Translations under genes and position numbers: made by a program
Assembly (NCBI RefSeq): GCF_000744705.1
Contig: NZ_JQML01000001.1
Coordinates: 2,108,001-2,172,000, forward strand
Origin: Streptacidiphilus albus JL83
GTDB taxonomy: Bacteria > Actinomycetota > Actinomycetes > Streptomycetales > Streptomycetaceae
Length of the DNA stretch: 64,000 nt
Direction of reading: 5' to 3'
Shown: one piece after another, positions 28,465-37,177 of the stretch
How positions within the stretch are numbered: position 1 is the stretch's first letter
Layout of the letters: the number at the start of each line of letters is the position of its first letter
The notes under the pieces: generated by a model
What the model saw: the letters and a program-made list of their open reading frames with translations, nothing else
What the model was told of the DNA's origin: nothing
The model's database searches: none

Positions 28465-29145
28465 GTGGACAGGAACAGCAGTTTTGCGCGGGCGGCGAGG
28501 GTCGAGCAGTACCGCGGAGCAGCGAAGCCGCCGACCTGGGGCGGGACGATCTTCCTCAGCCTGTTCCTGCTCGTCCTCGTCGCCCTCGGGGTCGGCTTCG
28601 GGGTGTCCGCGTCGGAGGGCGCCGTGCAGGGCATGGGCTACGCCCTTCGGGACAGCGGGGTGCCGGGCACCCTGGTCATCGACAACTGCCTGACCAGCGG
28701 CACCGGTCACACCCTGCACACCAGCTGCTCCGGCGGGTTCACCGCGACCGACGGCCGGAGCGGCAATGTGTTCGGGCAGATCGACGCGAAGGTGAAGATC
28801 GGCACCACCCTCCAGGTCCAGGAGGAACCGGTGAGCGGCGACTGCTACCGGGTGGGTCCGGAGTGGGTGGCCGGCTGGGCCGCTATGGGCTTCACCGCCC
28901 TCGGGGCGCTGCTGATCGGCCTGCTCGGCGTCTACGGGATCTTCGCGGCGTTCCGCAGCTTCCTGCGGCACCGCGCGAATCCGGCCCCGGTACCGGCTCC
29001 TACGGGGAAGGGGCAGTCGGAACCGAAGCGGCCGAAGACCCCTCGCGAGCGGTTCAACAAGGGCTACTTCCTCACCGTCGCGGGATGCTTCGGACTGGCC
29101 GCGCTGTCGGGGGTGGTCGCCGGGGTCGCCGCGATCGCCGGCTGA
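28465..29145 (+). CDS. Membrane protein of unknown function
   Basis: A 226-residue protein with three predicted membrane helices: residues about 27-48 (IFLSLFLLVLVALGVGFGV), about 135-157 (AAMGFTALGALLIGLLGVYGI) and a C-terminal one (GCFGLAALSGVVAGVAAIAG). The segment between helices 1 and 2 holds three cysteines (DNCLTSGTG, HTSCSGGF, GDCYRVG) and is probably extracytoplasmic. The linker before the last helix is basic and Pro-rich. I do not recognise the family. The GTG at 28465 follows GGGGGT. Confidence 0.75.
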   Translation: MDRNSSFARAARVEQYRGAAKPPTWGGTIFLSLFLLVLVALGVGFGVSASEGAVQGMGYALRDSGVPGTLVIDNCLTSGTGHTLHTSCSGGFTATDGRSGNVFGQIDAKVKIGTTLQVQEEPVSGDCYRVGPEWVAGWAAMGFTALGALLIGLLGVYGIFAAFRSFLRHRANPAPVPAPTGKGQSEPKRPKTPRERFNKGYFLTVAGCFGLAALSGVVAGVAAIAG

Positions 29146-29172
29146 TCCGGATCCACTCCAGGGAACGGGAAC

Positions 29173-29850
29173 TCAGGCCGGGTCGTCCAGGCCGCGCTCG
29201 ATGGCGTAGCGGACCAGCTCGACCCGGTTGTGCAGCTGGAGCTTGCCCAGGGTGTTCTGCACGTGGTTCTGCACGGTGCGGTGCGAGAGCACCAGCCGGT
29301 CGGCGATCTGCTTGTAGGAGAGGCCCTTGGCGACCAGCCGCAGCACCTCCGTCTCCCGGTCGGTGAGCTGCGGCGCGGCCGGGGCGCGGGAGTCGGCGGG
29401 CGCGGGCTCGGCGGCCAGCCGGCGGTACTCGCCGAGGACCAGCCCGGCCAGGCCCGGGGTGAACACCGGGTCGCCGACGGCGGTGCGGCGGACCGCGTCC
29501 AGCAGTTCCTCGCGGCTGGCGGACTTCACCAGGTAGCCGGTGGCACCGGACTTCACCGCCTCCAGCACGTCGGCGTGCTCGCCGCTGGCGGTCAGCACCA
29601 GCACCCGGGTGGCCGGCTGGTGCAGCATCAGCTGACGGCAGACCTCCACCCCGGGCAAGTCGGGCAGGTTCAGGTCGAGCACCACCACCTGCGGGGCGAC
29701 GGCCGGCGCGCGGCGGACCGCCTCGCGGCCGTCGCCGGCGGTGGCGACGACCTCGCAGCCCGCGTCGGCGAGGTCGCGGGCCACGGCCTCGCGCCACATC
29801 GGGTGGTCGTCGACCACCATCACCCTGATCGGCTGCTCGTCGCTGGTCAT
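29173..29850 (-). CDS. macR: MacR-type NarL/LuxR-family response regulator
   Basis: The 225-residue regulator has a receiver domain with acidic pocket VVDDH, phospho-acceptor D59 (VVLDLNLPD) and K109 (GYLVKSAS). A LuxR-type helix-turn-helix lies at about 160-225 (LTDRETEVLRLVAKGLSYKQ). Its ATG overlaps the stop of the histidine kinase gene by four bases. Orthology to MacR of the S. coelicolor MacRS system, which controls morphogenic membrane protein genes and actinorhodin production, is inferred from the partner's DUF5931-type sensor and the chromosomal context. Confidence 0.9.
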   Translation of the reverse strand: MTSDEQPIRVMVVDDHPMWREAVARDLADAGCEVVATAGDGREAVRRAPAVAPQVVVLDLNLPDLPGVEVCRQLMLHQPATRVLVLTASGEHADVLEAVKSGATGYLVKSASREELLDAVRRTAVGDPVFTPGLAGLVLGEYRRLAAEPAPADSRAPAAPQLTDRETEVLRLVAKGLSYKQIADRLVLSHRTVQNHVQNTLGKLQLHNRVELVRYAIERGLDDPA

Positions 29851-31103
29851 GTGCTGCTTCCTTCCCTGCTGCGATCGCTCTTGCCGTTGGCACCGCCGCC
29901 GCCCGCCCGGGGACGCGGCACCCGGAGTTCCACCTCGGTGCCCTGCCCGGCGGCCGAGAAGATGTCGGCGCTGCCGCCGAGGTCCCGCATCCGGCCCTGG
30001 ATCGACTGGGACACCCCGAGCCGGCCCTCCCGTTCGGCCTCGCCCAGCCGGGCGGCGGAGTCGAAGCCGGGGCCGTCGTCGCGGACGCTCACCATCACCT
30101 GGTCCGGCTCGTCCTCGACCAGGATCCAGGCCTGGGCCCCGGTCCCGGCGTGCTTGCGGACATTGTCCAGCGCGGCGCTGACGGCCGCACCGAGTTCGGT
30201 CACCGTCCGTCCCGGCAGCAGCACCGGGGTGCCGGGCGCCGAGACGGTCACCCGGGCGCCCGCCATCGGCGCGATCAGCGAGCGCAGGTCCTGCACGGCC
30301 TCGGGCTGCTCGCTCCCCCGGTCCCGGCCGCGGCCCCGGCGGATCGCGGGGGCGGTGTAGGAGGGGTTGGGCGCCAGCCCCTCGGCGACCAGGGTGCGCA
30401 GCGCGACCTCCTGCTCCCCGGCCATCCGGCCGAGGTCCGCGGCCTCGCCGCCGACCTCCGCGCCGCGCCGCTGCACCATCGACAGGACCTGGAGCACGCT
30501 GTCGTGGATGTCGCGGGCCAGCCGTTCCCGCTCCCGGGTCGCGGCCTGGATCTCCAGCGCCCTGGCCAGGGTCTGCTCACTGGCCCGGGCGACCTCGATC
30601 ACGTAGCCGATGGCGATCCCGGCCACCAGCAGCAGCACGATGTTGTGGAGGTCGCTCCGGGTCAGTCCACCGGCCTCGCCGATGTCGGCCAGGCCGACGA
30701 TCAGACCGGCCACGGCCGCCGGCAGCCAGCCGCCCATCACCGCGAAGCCGAGGACGGCGCCGGCCGCGCGGATGGTCGGGATGGTGGGGTCGCCCGCGAC
30801 CAGCCCGGGGCCGGAGTCGAAGGCCCGGGTCAGCAGTATGCCGAGGACGCACAGGGCCAGGTCGGTGCTCAGCCAGTACCAGTTGCAGCGCTGGTGCGAG
30901 GAGAAGGGTCGGACCGTGGCGAAGGTCCACAGGCCGAGCACGCCCAGGTAGACCCAGCCGGCGACGCGGTCGTGGAAGTGGCCGGCGATCCCGGCGTAGC
31001 TGACCGCCGCGTAGACCACCGTCAGCAGCCGGAAGGCCGAGACGGCACGCCACAGCGGCTTCTCGACCGAGAAACTTCCCCCGACGCGCTCCTTCGCCCC
31101 CAC
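29847..31103 (-). CDS. macS: MacS-type sensor histidine kinase
   Basis: A 418-residue membrane kinase. Residues about 15-180 form five or so membrane helices of the DUF5931/MacS sensor type. A HisKA_3 dimerisation segment follows with phospho-acceptor H200 (RERERLARDIHDSVLQVLSM) and a HATPase domain with ALDNVRKHA and DDGPGFD. It should autophosphorylate and pass phosphate to MacR. The GTG at 31103 follows GGGGAG. It lies 31 bp downstream of the acyltransferase gene on the same strand, so plsC-type gene, macS and macR may be one transcript. Confidence 0.9.
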   Translation of the reverse strand: MGAKERVGGSFSVEKPLWRAVSAFRLLTVVYAAVSYAGIAGHFHDRVAGWVYLGVLGLWTFATVRPFSSHQRCNWYWLSTDLALCVLGILLTRAFDSGPGLVAGDPTIPTIRAAGAVLGFAVMGGWLPAAVAGLIVGLADIGEAGGLTRSDLHNIVLLLVAGIAIGYVIEVARASEQTLARALEIQAATRERERLARDIHDSVLQVLSMVQRRGAEVGGEAADLGRMAGEQEVALRTLVAEGLAPNPSYTAPAIRRGRGRDRGSEQPEAVQDLRSLIAPMAGARVTVSAPGTPVLLPGRTVTELGAAVSAALDNVRKHAGTGAQAWILVEDEPDQVMVSVRDDGPGFDSAARLGEAEREGRLGVSQSIQGRMRDLGGSADIFSAAGQGTEVELRVPRPRAGGGGANGKSDRSREGSST

Positions 31104-31134
31104 TGCCGACTCCCCGCTCCCCAGGACCGCTCCG

Positions 31135-31881
31135 CTACTCCGGCGCCTTGCCGCTCTGCTTCTTCTCGTCCTGAAGCCGGCGCTTCGCGGCCGTCGCATA
31201 GACGTCCACGTACTCCTGGCCGGACAGACGCATGATCTCGTACATCACCTCGTCCGTCACCGAACGGAGGATGAACCGGTCGTTCTCCATGCCCTGGTAG
31301 CGGGAGAAGTCCATCGGGGCGCCGATCCGGATGCCGGGGCGGACGCCGAAGTTGGGACGGACCTGGCCGGGCGGCTGGAGCTTCTCGGTGTCGATCATCG
31401 CGACCGGGATCACCGGGGCGCCGGTCGCCAGGGCGATCCGGGCCACACCGCCGACCTTGCCCCGGTAGAGCTTGCCGTCGGGCGAGCGGGTGCCCTCGGG
31501 GTAGACCCCGAACAGTTCGCCGCGCTCGATCACCGCGATGCCGCTGCGGATCGCCGCCTCGCCCGCGCCGCGCACCCCCGAGCGGTCCACCGGGAGCTGG
31601 CCGACACCGCGGAAGAAGGCAGCCGTCAACTTTCCCTTGATTCCCGTTCCGGTGAAGTACTCGGACTTGGCGATGAAGGTGACCCGCCGCTTCATCAGGG
31701 CCGGCAGGAAGAAGGAGTCCGAGAACGAGAGGTGGTTGCTGGCCAGGATCGCCGGTCCGGTACTGGGAATGTTGTCCATTCCCTCGACCCACGGACGGAA
31801 GAAGATCTTCAGCATCGGCGCGACGATCAACTTCATCAGTCGGTAGAACAACCCAGGCCTCCAGATTAGCGAACCACGCAT
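31135..31881 (-). CDS. 1-acyl-sn-glycerol-3-phosphate acyltransferase (PlsC family)
   Basis: This 248-residue membrane-associated enzyme has the acyltransferase motifs NHLSFSD (HX4D, catalytic), FIAKSEYF, the phosphate-binding VYPEGTRSPDG and VIPVAMIDT. It would acylate lysophosphatidate to phosphatidate for phospholipid synthesis. M. tuberculosis Rv2182c is the counterpart in the same gene neighbourhood. The ATG at 31881 has AAGG just upstream; an internal ATG (31836) is possible. It is divergent from the alpha/beta hydrolase and heads the likely macSR transcript. Confidence 0.9.
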   Translation of the reverse strand: MRGSLIWRPGLFYRLMKLIVAPMLKIFFRPWVEGMDNIPSTGPAILASNHLSFSDSFFLPALMKRRVTFIAKSEYFTGTGIKGKLTAAFFRGVGQLPVDRSGVRGAGEAAIRSGIAVIERGELFGVYPEGTRSPDGKLYRGKVGGVARIALATGAPVIPVAMIDTEKLQPPGQVRPNFGVRPGIRIGAPMDFSRYQGMENDRFILRSVTDEVMYEIMRLSGQEYVDVYATAAKRRLQDEKKQSGKAPE

Positions 31882-31990
31882 GCACCTTAGTGCCTCCGCG
31901 CACTGTGAGCTGTACGGGTGCGGCGACGGCATGGGACGATGCGGCTGACCCCCTTGCGGAAGCCCCCACCTGTTGCCGAAGGATATGCAG

Positions 31991-32749
31991 ATGCCGCTCT
32001 TGCCCGGTGCCGAGCCGTACCGCCACCAAGGCGGCCGCGTCGGCGTACTGGTCTGCCACGGGTTCACCGGTTCCCCGAACTCCATGCGGCCCTGGTCCGA
32101 GGCTCTGGCCGAGGCCGGCTACAGCGTCTCCCTGCCGCTGCTGCCGGGCCACGGCACCCACTGGCGCGACCTCAACACGACCCGCTGGCCGGACTGGTAC
32201 GCCACCGTCGAACGCGAGTTCGACCTGCTGGCCAAGGAGTGCGAGCAGGTCTTCGTCTGCGGCCTGTCCATGGGCAGCGCGCTCTCGCTCCACCTCGCCG
32301 CGCAGCGCGGCGCCGCCGTCTCCGGCCTGGTCCTGGTCAACCCGCTGGTGCGGATGCCCGGACAGTCGCACCGGGCGCTGCCGCTGGTCCGGCACCTGGT
32401 CCCGAGCCTGCCCGGGATCGCCAACGACGTCGCCAGGCCCGGGGTGGACGAGGGCGGCTACACCCGCACCCCGCTGCACGCCGCGCACTCGATGGCGCAG
32501 TTCACCAGGGTCGTCCAGGCCGAGCTGCCGCAGATCACCCAACCGCTGCTGCTCTTCCGGAGCCCGCAGGACCACGTGGTGGAACCGGCCAGCAGTGCCA
32601 TGCTGCTGGCCCGGATCTCCTCGACCGACGTGGAGGAGCGGCTCTGCGAGCGCAGCTTCCACGTCGCCACGCTCGACTACGACGCCGACTCCATCATCCA
32701 GGGCAGCATCGGCTTCATCGGCCGGCTCAGCGCCCCGGTGGAAGGGTGA
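31991..32749 (+). CDS. Alpha/beta hydrolase (carboxylesterase / monoacylglycerol lipase type)
   Basis: A 252-residue serine hydrolase. The oxyanion block is VLVCHGFTGSP, the nucleophile is S93 in the elbow CGLSMGSAL, the acid is the Asp of RSPQDHVV, and the histidine is in ERSFHVATLDYD. The cap region is small, as in bacterial Est30-type or monoacylglycerol lipases. The ATG at 31991 has GAAGGA 8 bases upstream; an ATG 6 bp earlier is too close to it. A lipid-related role fits the divergent acyltransferase gene. Confidence 0.9.
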   Translation: MPLLPGAEPYRHQGGRVGVLVCHGFTGSPNSMRPWSEALAEAGYSVSLPLLPGHGTHWRDLNTTRWPDWYATVEREFDLLAKECEQVFVCGLSMGSALSLHLAAQRGAAVSGLVLVNPLVRMPGQSHRALPLVRHLVPSLPGIANDVARPGVDEGGYTRTPLHAAHSMAQFTRVVQAELPQITQPLLLFRSPQDHVVEPASSAMLLARISSTDVEERLCERSFHVATLDYDADSIIQGSIGFIGRLSAPVEG

Positions 32750-32754
32750 GCGCG

Positions 32755-33324
32755 GTGCCGGAGCTCCCGGAGGTTCCCGAGCTCCCCGAGGGCGACCGTC
32801 CCGCCGACCGTCCGGCCGACCGGCCCGCCGACCTGCCGGACGGGTCGGCCGCGCACCCGGCCGCGACCGACGACGAGCTGTTCGCCCAGCTGATCGCGGG
32901 CTTCGACGACCCGGTCGACGAGCAGTCGCGGACCTGGCCGGAGGCCGAGGACGTGGCCGACCTCGGCGACCTCGCGCCCTCTCCCCGGCCGCGTCCGGCG
33001 ATCGTCCGGCTGCCGGTGGTCCGGGCCATTCCGCCGGTCGACCCGCGCACCTGGACGCCGGCCGAGGACCCGGACGACGACCACTTCGTCCCCCCGCCGC
33101 CGCCCCCGCTGCCGCGCACCGCGGCGCAGACCAGGCTCGCGGTCGCGGCGCTGGTCGGCGGCCTGGTGCTGGTCTCGCTCTACATGTCCGGCCAGCTCCA
33201 GGGCATGGGCGGGATCCTCGGCGCGGCCATGTTCCTGGGCGGCGCGGGCACGCTGGTCGCCCGGCTCAAGGTCGACGACGAGGACGAGGACGACGACGAC
33301 CCGGACAACGGCGCGGTGGTCTAG
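32755..33324 (+). CDS. Acidic, Pro-rich protein with C-terminal membrane segments
   Basis: The 189-residue protein begins with a repeat-like ELPEVPELPEGDRPADRPAD stretch, continues with an acidic segment (DDELFAQLIAGFDDPVDEQS) and a polyproline run (PPPPPPLP). It then has two hydrophobic segments (LAVAALVGGLVLVSLYMSG and MGGILGAAMFLGGAGTLVA) and an Asp/Glu tail. It starts at a GTG 8 bases after GAAGGG, or at the GTG at 32746 that overlaps the hydrolase stop. Either way it is coupled to that gene. Function unknown. Confidence 0.75.
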   Translation: MPELPEVPELPEGDRPADRPADRPADLPDGSAAHPAATDDELFAQLIAGFDDPVDEQSRTWPEAEDVADLGDLAPSPRPRPAIVRLPVVRAIPPVDPRTWTPAEDPDDDHFVPPPPPPLPRTAAQTRLAVAALVGGLVLVSLYMSGQLQGMGGILGAAMFLGGAGTLVARLKVDDEDEDDDDPDNGAVV

Positions 33325-33386
33325 CGCCGGGCCGGTAGGCCGGCCCAGCCGGCGAGCGGGCCCGGCCGGTCAGCGGGCCCAGCCGG

Positions 33387-34160
33387 TCAGCGGGCCGGGA
33401 TCCGCAGGACCGCCACCAGCGGCAGGTGGTCGGTGGCGGCCTGCAGGTCCTTGGCCCGCACTCCCCGCAGCCGGTCCGGGACGCCGCAAGCCAGCACCTC
33501 CACCCCGGGGGTGGCGAAGACCGCGTCGATCCGCTGGTAGGGGTTGTCCGGGACGGAGGTGAACTCGGAGCCCCAGGGCGCGGTGGCCCAGCCGTCCTGC
33601 AGCCGATCGGTCAGCAGCGCCCAACCCGGGTCGCCCGGGTACTCGTTGAAGTCCCCGCCGACGGCCGAGTAGCGGGCGCCGACCGCGCGCAGGCCGTCCA
33701 GGTGGTCGAGCAGCATCCCGCACTGGGCCAGCCGCTCCTCGGCGTTGAGCGAGAGGTGACAGCTGGTCACCGAGAACGGCGCCGCCCCGCCGATCCGGAG
33801 CAGGGTGGTCGCGAAGCCGCGCTGGTGCAGTCCGGGCGTGCGCGGCAGCAGCAGGTCGTGGACCGAGACCGGGACCGCGCGCAGCCGTCCCAGCAGCAGC
33901 GGACCCGAGGCGCTGGGGCCGCCGGAGAGCACGAAGAGACCAGTGGACCGGGCCAGCCAGGCCGCCTGCTGACGCGGCAGCCAGAACCGCGGCGACTCCT
34001 GGATGCAGACCAGGTCCGGATCGACCGCCCGGACCACCCGCACCACCGCGGTGCGGTCGTCGCGCAGCGAACGGATGTTGTAGCTGAGCAGCCGGACGAT
34101 TTCGGAGCCGTCGGGCTGCGGTCCGGAAGCGGGGAGTTCGGTCGGGTCGTCGGCGGCCAT
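33387..34160 (-). CDS. Endonuclease/exonuclease/phosphatase-family protein
   Basis: A 257-residue protein of the EEP fold. LLSYNIRSL (metal-binding Asn), DLVCIQESPRFW (metal-binding Glu), SCHLSLNAEERLAQ (His), VGGDFNEYPGDPGW (catalytic Asp and Asn) and the final TDHLPLVAVL (Asp-His) are the family motifs in order. The substrate could be a nucleic acid, a phosphoinositide-like lipid or another phosphodiester. No signal peptide is seen. The ATG at 34158-34160 has no close ribosome-binding site. It lies downstream of glucokinase on the same strand. Confidence 0.88.
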   Translation of the reverse strand: MAADDPTELPASGPQPDGSEIVRLLSYNIRSLRDDRTAVVRVVRAVDPDLVCIQESPRFWLPRQQAAWLARSTGLFVLSGGPSASGPLLLGRLRAVPVSVHDLLLPRTPGLHQRGFATTLLRIGGAAPFSVTSCHLSLNAEERLAQCGMLLDHLDGLRAVGARYSAVGGDFNEYPGDPGWALLTDRLQDGWATAPWGSEFTSVPDNPYQRIDAVFATPGVEVLACGVPDRLRGVRAKDLQAATDHLPLVAVLRIPAR

Positions 34161-34213
34161 GCACCGATTCTGGCAGTTCCTCCTGCCCGTGTCCGGGAAG
34201 ACGTCCGGGACGA

Positions 34214-35155
34214 TCAGTGCTGGCGCGCCAGGTCCGCCGCGCCGACGATGCCGGCCGAGGAGCCGAGGGTGGCCAGCACCACGTCTGCGCGCGGCCGGTG
34301 CACCCCGCCGATCAGGTACTTCTCGAAGGCCTTGGCGACCGGGTCGAGCAGCAGCGCGCCGGAGTCGGAGACGCCGCCGCCGAGCACGAAGACCGCCGGG
34401 TCGAACAGCGAGGCCAGGTCGCCCATGCCGCGCCCGAGCCAGTCGGCGAGCTCGTCGTAGACGTCGAGGGCGAGCGGGTCGCGCTCCTCGGCGGCCTGGG
34501 TGATCTGGCTGCCGGTGATGGTCTCGGCCACGCCCTCGTTGAGCTCCAGCAGCCGCTTGCCCAGCACCGGGTCGGCCGCGGCGCGCTCGCGGCCGTAGCG
34601 GCGCAGCGCCCGGCCGGAGGCGTACTGCTCCCAGCAGCCCTTGCTGCCGCAGCCGCAGGGAAGGCCGTCGGGGACCATGTTGAGGTGGCCGATCTCGCCC
34701 GCGACGCCGAAGCTGCCGCGGTGCATCCGGCCTTCGAGGACGATGCCGCCGCCGATGCCGGTGCCCACCGTGATCATGATCATGTCGTCGTGGGTCGCGG
34801 CCGCACCGAAGCGGAACTCGCCCCAGGCGGCGGCGTTGGCGTCGTTCTCGATCACCGTCGGGATGTGGACCAGGTCCTCGATCCGAGCCTTGAGCGGCTC
34901 GTTCTCCCAGTCGATGTTGGGTGCCATCAGCACGGTGGACCGACCGCGGTCGATGTAGCCGGGCGCACCGACGCCGACCGCGGTGATCTCGTGCTCGGCG
35001 CGGAGCTCCTTGATCGCGTCCGCGATGGCCCCGACGGCCCACTGCGGATCGGCGGGGGTGGGCACACGCGTGCGGGCCAGGATCGTGCCGGCCTCGTCCA
35101 CGACACCGGCCGCGATCTTGGTTCCCCCGACGTCCACGCCGATGGTCAGTCCCAT
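34214..35155 (-). CDS. glkA: ROK-family glucokinase
   Basis: This 313-residue kinase phosphorylates glucose and, in Streptomyces, is central to carbon catabolite repression. The ATP phosphate loop is GVDVGGTKIAAG, the sugar-binding catalytic Asp lies in VIENDANAAAWGE, and the ROK zinc site is GEIGHLN followed by CGCGSKGCWEQYAS. The length fits the Streptomyces enzyme. The ATG at 35153-35155 follows GAGGGG. The next gene upstream on the same strand is the DUF5304 gene, 181 bp away. Confidence 0.95.
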   Translation of the reverse strand: MGLTIGVDVGGTKIAAGVVDEAGTILARTRVPTPADPQWAVGAIADAIKELRAEHEITAVGVGAPGYIDRGRSTVLMAPNIDWENEPLKARIEDLVHIPTVIENDANAAAWGEFRFGAAATHDDMIMITVGTGIGGGIVLEGRMHRGSFGVAGEIGHLNMVPDGLPCGCGSKGCWEQYASGRALRRYGRERAAADPVLGKRLLELNEGVAETITGSQITQAAEERDPLALDVYDELADWLGRGMGDLASLFDPAVFVLGGGVSDSGALLLDPVAKAFEKYLIGGVHRPRADVVLATLGSSAGIVGAADLARQH

Positions 35156-35336
35156 GTGCCCCTCAGTCTCCGCTGGCTTCTCCGCTGGCTTCCCCGCTGG
35201 CCGGCACGGTCCCCGCACGCACGGGCGCCTGTACGAGCCTGTGGGTACATTAGCCGAAGACAGAGGTCTTGAGTTAGCCCAGCGCGCCTTCAGAAGTTTT
35301 ACGCAATGGGAAGGTTCGGCCGCTTCCGGCCCGCTG

Positions 35337-35804
35337 TCAGTCGAGATCGATCCGTTCGTTGCCGGAGGGCTTCTCCGAGGCCCAACGGCGCTCGGAGGCG
35401 CTGACTGCCGCCCGGTAGGCGGCGAGCAGTTCGCCACCTGCGGCGATCAGGTGGCCGTAGACCTCCGGGTGCTTGCTGCGCAGCGGGGCCGCCAACTGCT
35501 GAAGCCCCTGCATCCCGTCGCCGCCCAGCACCGACGAGGCCGAGTCGACCTTGCCGCCGACCGCCGAGGCGAACTTGCGGACCTCCTCCACCAGCGGCGC
35601 CAGGCCGGGGCCGAAGAGCTCCTCGACCGGCGACTTCGGCTGCTCCGCACCGGCACCGGCGCCGGCACCGTCAGCGGACTTCGCGCCGTCCTCGGACCGG
35701 GCCGCCCGGCGGGCGTCCTCCGCCTGCTGCTCCTGCTGCTTGGCATCCTCCGCCACAGCCTCCGCCCATACGTCCTCGCCGTGGCGGTCGTCGGCAGTCG
35801 TCAT
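35337..35804 (-). CDS. DUF5304-type hypothetical protein
   Basis: A 155-residue soluble protein. The N-terminal third is acidic and Glu/Gln/Ala-rich (VAEDAKQQEQQAEDARRAAR). The conserved part SPVEELFGPGLAPLVEEVRK leads into helical segments ending in AAGGELLAAYRAAVSASERR. The sequence resembles the DUF5304 family described next to glucokinase in Streptomyces; function unknown. GGAG precedes the ATG. Confidence 0.78.
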   Translation of the reverse strand: MTTADDRHGEDVWAEAVAEDAKQQEQQAEDARRAARSEDGAKSADGAGAGAGAEQPKSPVEELFGPGLAPLVEEVRKFASAVGGKVDSASSVLGGDGMQGLQQLAAPLRSKHPEVYGHLIAAGGELLAAYRAAVSASERRWASEKPSGNERIDLD

Positions 35805-35932
35805 AGTGCTGCTCCTTCTGCGAGTGCTCCTGGAAAGGGAGGGTGGGACGCTTACTGAACCGCTGGGAGCCGCCGGAGGTTCCGCTGCTCCCCCAACTGT
35901 CAGGTACCCCGAAGTCGGCGCGCCATGACGCG

Positions 35933-37177
35933 TCAGCGCGGCCAGAGCCCGGGATCCGGCGCGAACCGCACCGCCAGCACGCCCTCGCGCAGCGCGGCGC
36001 CCGCCACCGTGCAGCGGCGCAGCGCCGAGGGCAGCGTCAGGGTCCGCCGGTAGGGGCCGACGCCGAGCACCAACTCGTCGCCCCGGCGCACCAGGTCGAG
36101 GTCCCGGCGGGTGGCGCCGGGCAGCGGGATCCGCCAGACCAGCACCTGTTCCGGGGTCCGCAGCAGGTCCTCGACCGGCCACTCGGCGGGCAGTCCGCCG
36201 CCGGGGCCGAGGGCCAGCGCCGGGGCGTGGGCCTCGGCCAGCGCGGCGAGGTCGGCCCAGCCCTGCGGTTCGTGGCCGAGGTGGGCGAGACCGTGCACCG
36301 GCACGTCCCACCCGTCGCGGAGGGCGGCGAGTTGCTGCTGCTGCGAGTCGTGCAGCGCGCCCAGGAAGCCCTCGCCCGCCGGGAGCAGCCGGTCGACCAG
36401 GACCGACTCGACCGGTCGCCCGTGCAGCGCCAGGCCGGCCCGGGCCGCGCCCAGCGCGGCCACCGCCAGCGGTCCGGCGGGGGCGTCCGCCACCAGCCGG
36501 ACGGTGGTGCCCGGGGCATCGACCAGGGCGCGGACCTCGGCGAGTTCGGCCTCGGCCCAGGCCCGCGCCTCGAACAGCCAGTCCGCGGGCATCGGCACCC
36601 CGGCGAAGGCGGCCAGCACCGGGCGCAGCGCCCGGGCGGCCTGCCGCTGCTCGGGCAGCAGCCGGGCCAGGTAGCGGTCCAGCTGTTCGGGCAGGGCGAG
36701 CGCGGCGACCAGCTCGGCGACCGGGGGCGCGTCGATGACGACGGCGTCCCAGCGGGCGTCGTCGGCGTGGGTGCGGAGGGCGTCGAGCAGGGCCAGGTGG
36801 GCCGCGCCGGGGAGGGCGCTCAGCTCCTCCCGGTCCAGCGGCTCCACGCCGAGCAGGTCGAACAGCGTCCTGGCACGGCCGAGGACCCGGTCGGCGGCGT
36901 CGCGGAAGGCGGTCTGCTCGTCGAGCCGGGCGGCGAAGAGGCCGGGCCGCAGCTCGGCCGGGGCGGTGCCGAGTTCGGCGCCGAGCAGCCGGTCCAGGGT
37001 CCGGTGCGGGTCGGCGGCGGCCAGCAGCAGGGTGCGGCGGCCCTCCCCGGCGGCGAGCAGCGCGGTGGCGGCGGCGACGGTGGTGCGTCCACTGCCGCCG
37101 TCGCCGCTGACCAGGACGGTGCGCGGGGCGCCGGCGGGAGTGCGGGGCGGAACGGCCGGGGATCCGGTGCCGGTCAT
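35933..37177 (-). CDS. ArsA/GET3-like ATPase with a degenerate Walker A motif
   Basis: The 414-residue protein aligns with the ArsA family (M. tuberculosis Rv2184c in the same context). The P-loop reads SGDGGSGRTTVA (residues 24-35): the signature lysine is D26 and the Walker A lysine is R31. WDAVVIDAPPVAELV is the Walker B/switch region, and the C-terminal beta-rich segment (RRDLDLVRRGDELVLGVGPY) is the small domain found in these proteins. ATP hydrolysis may be weak or lost. The start overlaps the stop of the SRPBCC gene (TGATG), so the two are coupled. Confidence 0.87.
   Translation of the reverse strand: MTGTGSPAVPPRTPAGAPRTVLVSGDGGSGRTTVAAATALLAAGEGRRTLLLAAADPHRTLDRLLGAELGTAPAELRPGLFAARLDEQTAFRDAADRVLGRARTLFDLLGVEPLDREELSALPGAAHLALLDALRTHADDARWDAVVIDAPPVAELVAALALPEQLDRYLARLLPEQRQAARALRPVLAAFAGVPMPADWLFEARAWAEAELAEVRALVDAPGTTVRLVADAPAGPLAVAALGAARAGLALHGRPVESVLVDRLLPAGEGFLGALHDSQQQQLAALRDGWDVPVHGLAHLGHEPQGWADLAALAEAHAPALALGPGGGLPAEWPVEDLLRTPEQVLVWRIPLPGATRRDLDLVRRGDELVLGVGPYRRTLTLPSALRRCTVAGAALREGVLAVRFAPDPGLWPR

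Noticed and set aside
33325-33386. Short tandem repeat CAGCCGGTCAGCGGGCC-like units as a mobile or CRISPR-like element
   Set aside because: Only two imperfect copies without spacers, in a GC-rich intergenic gap; probably a hairpin or random low complexity.
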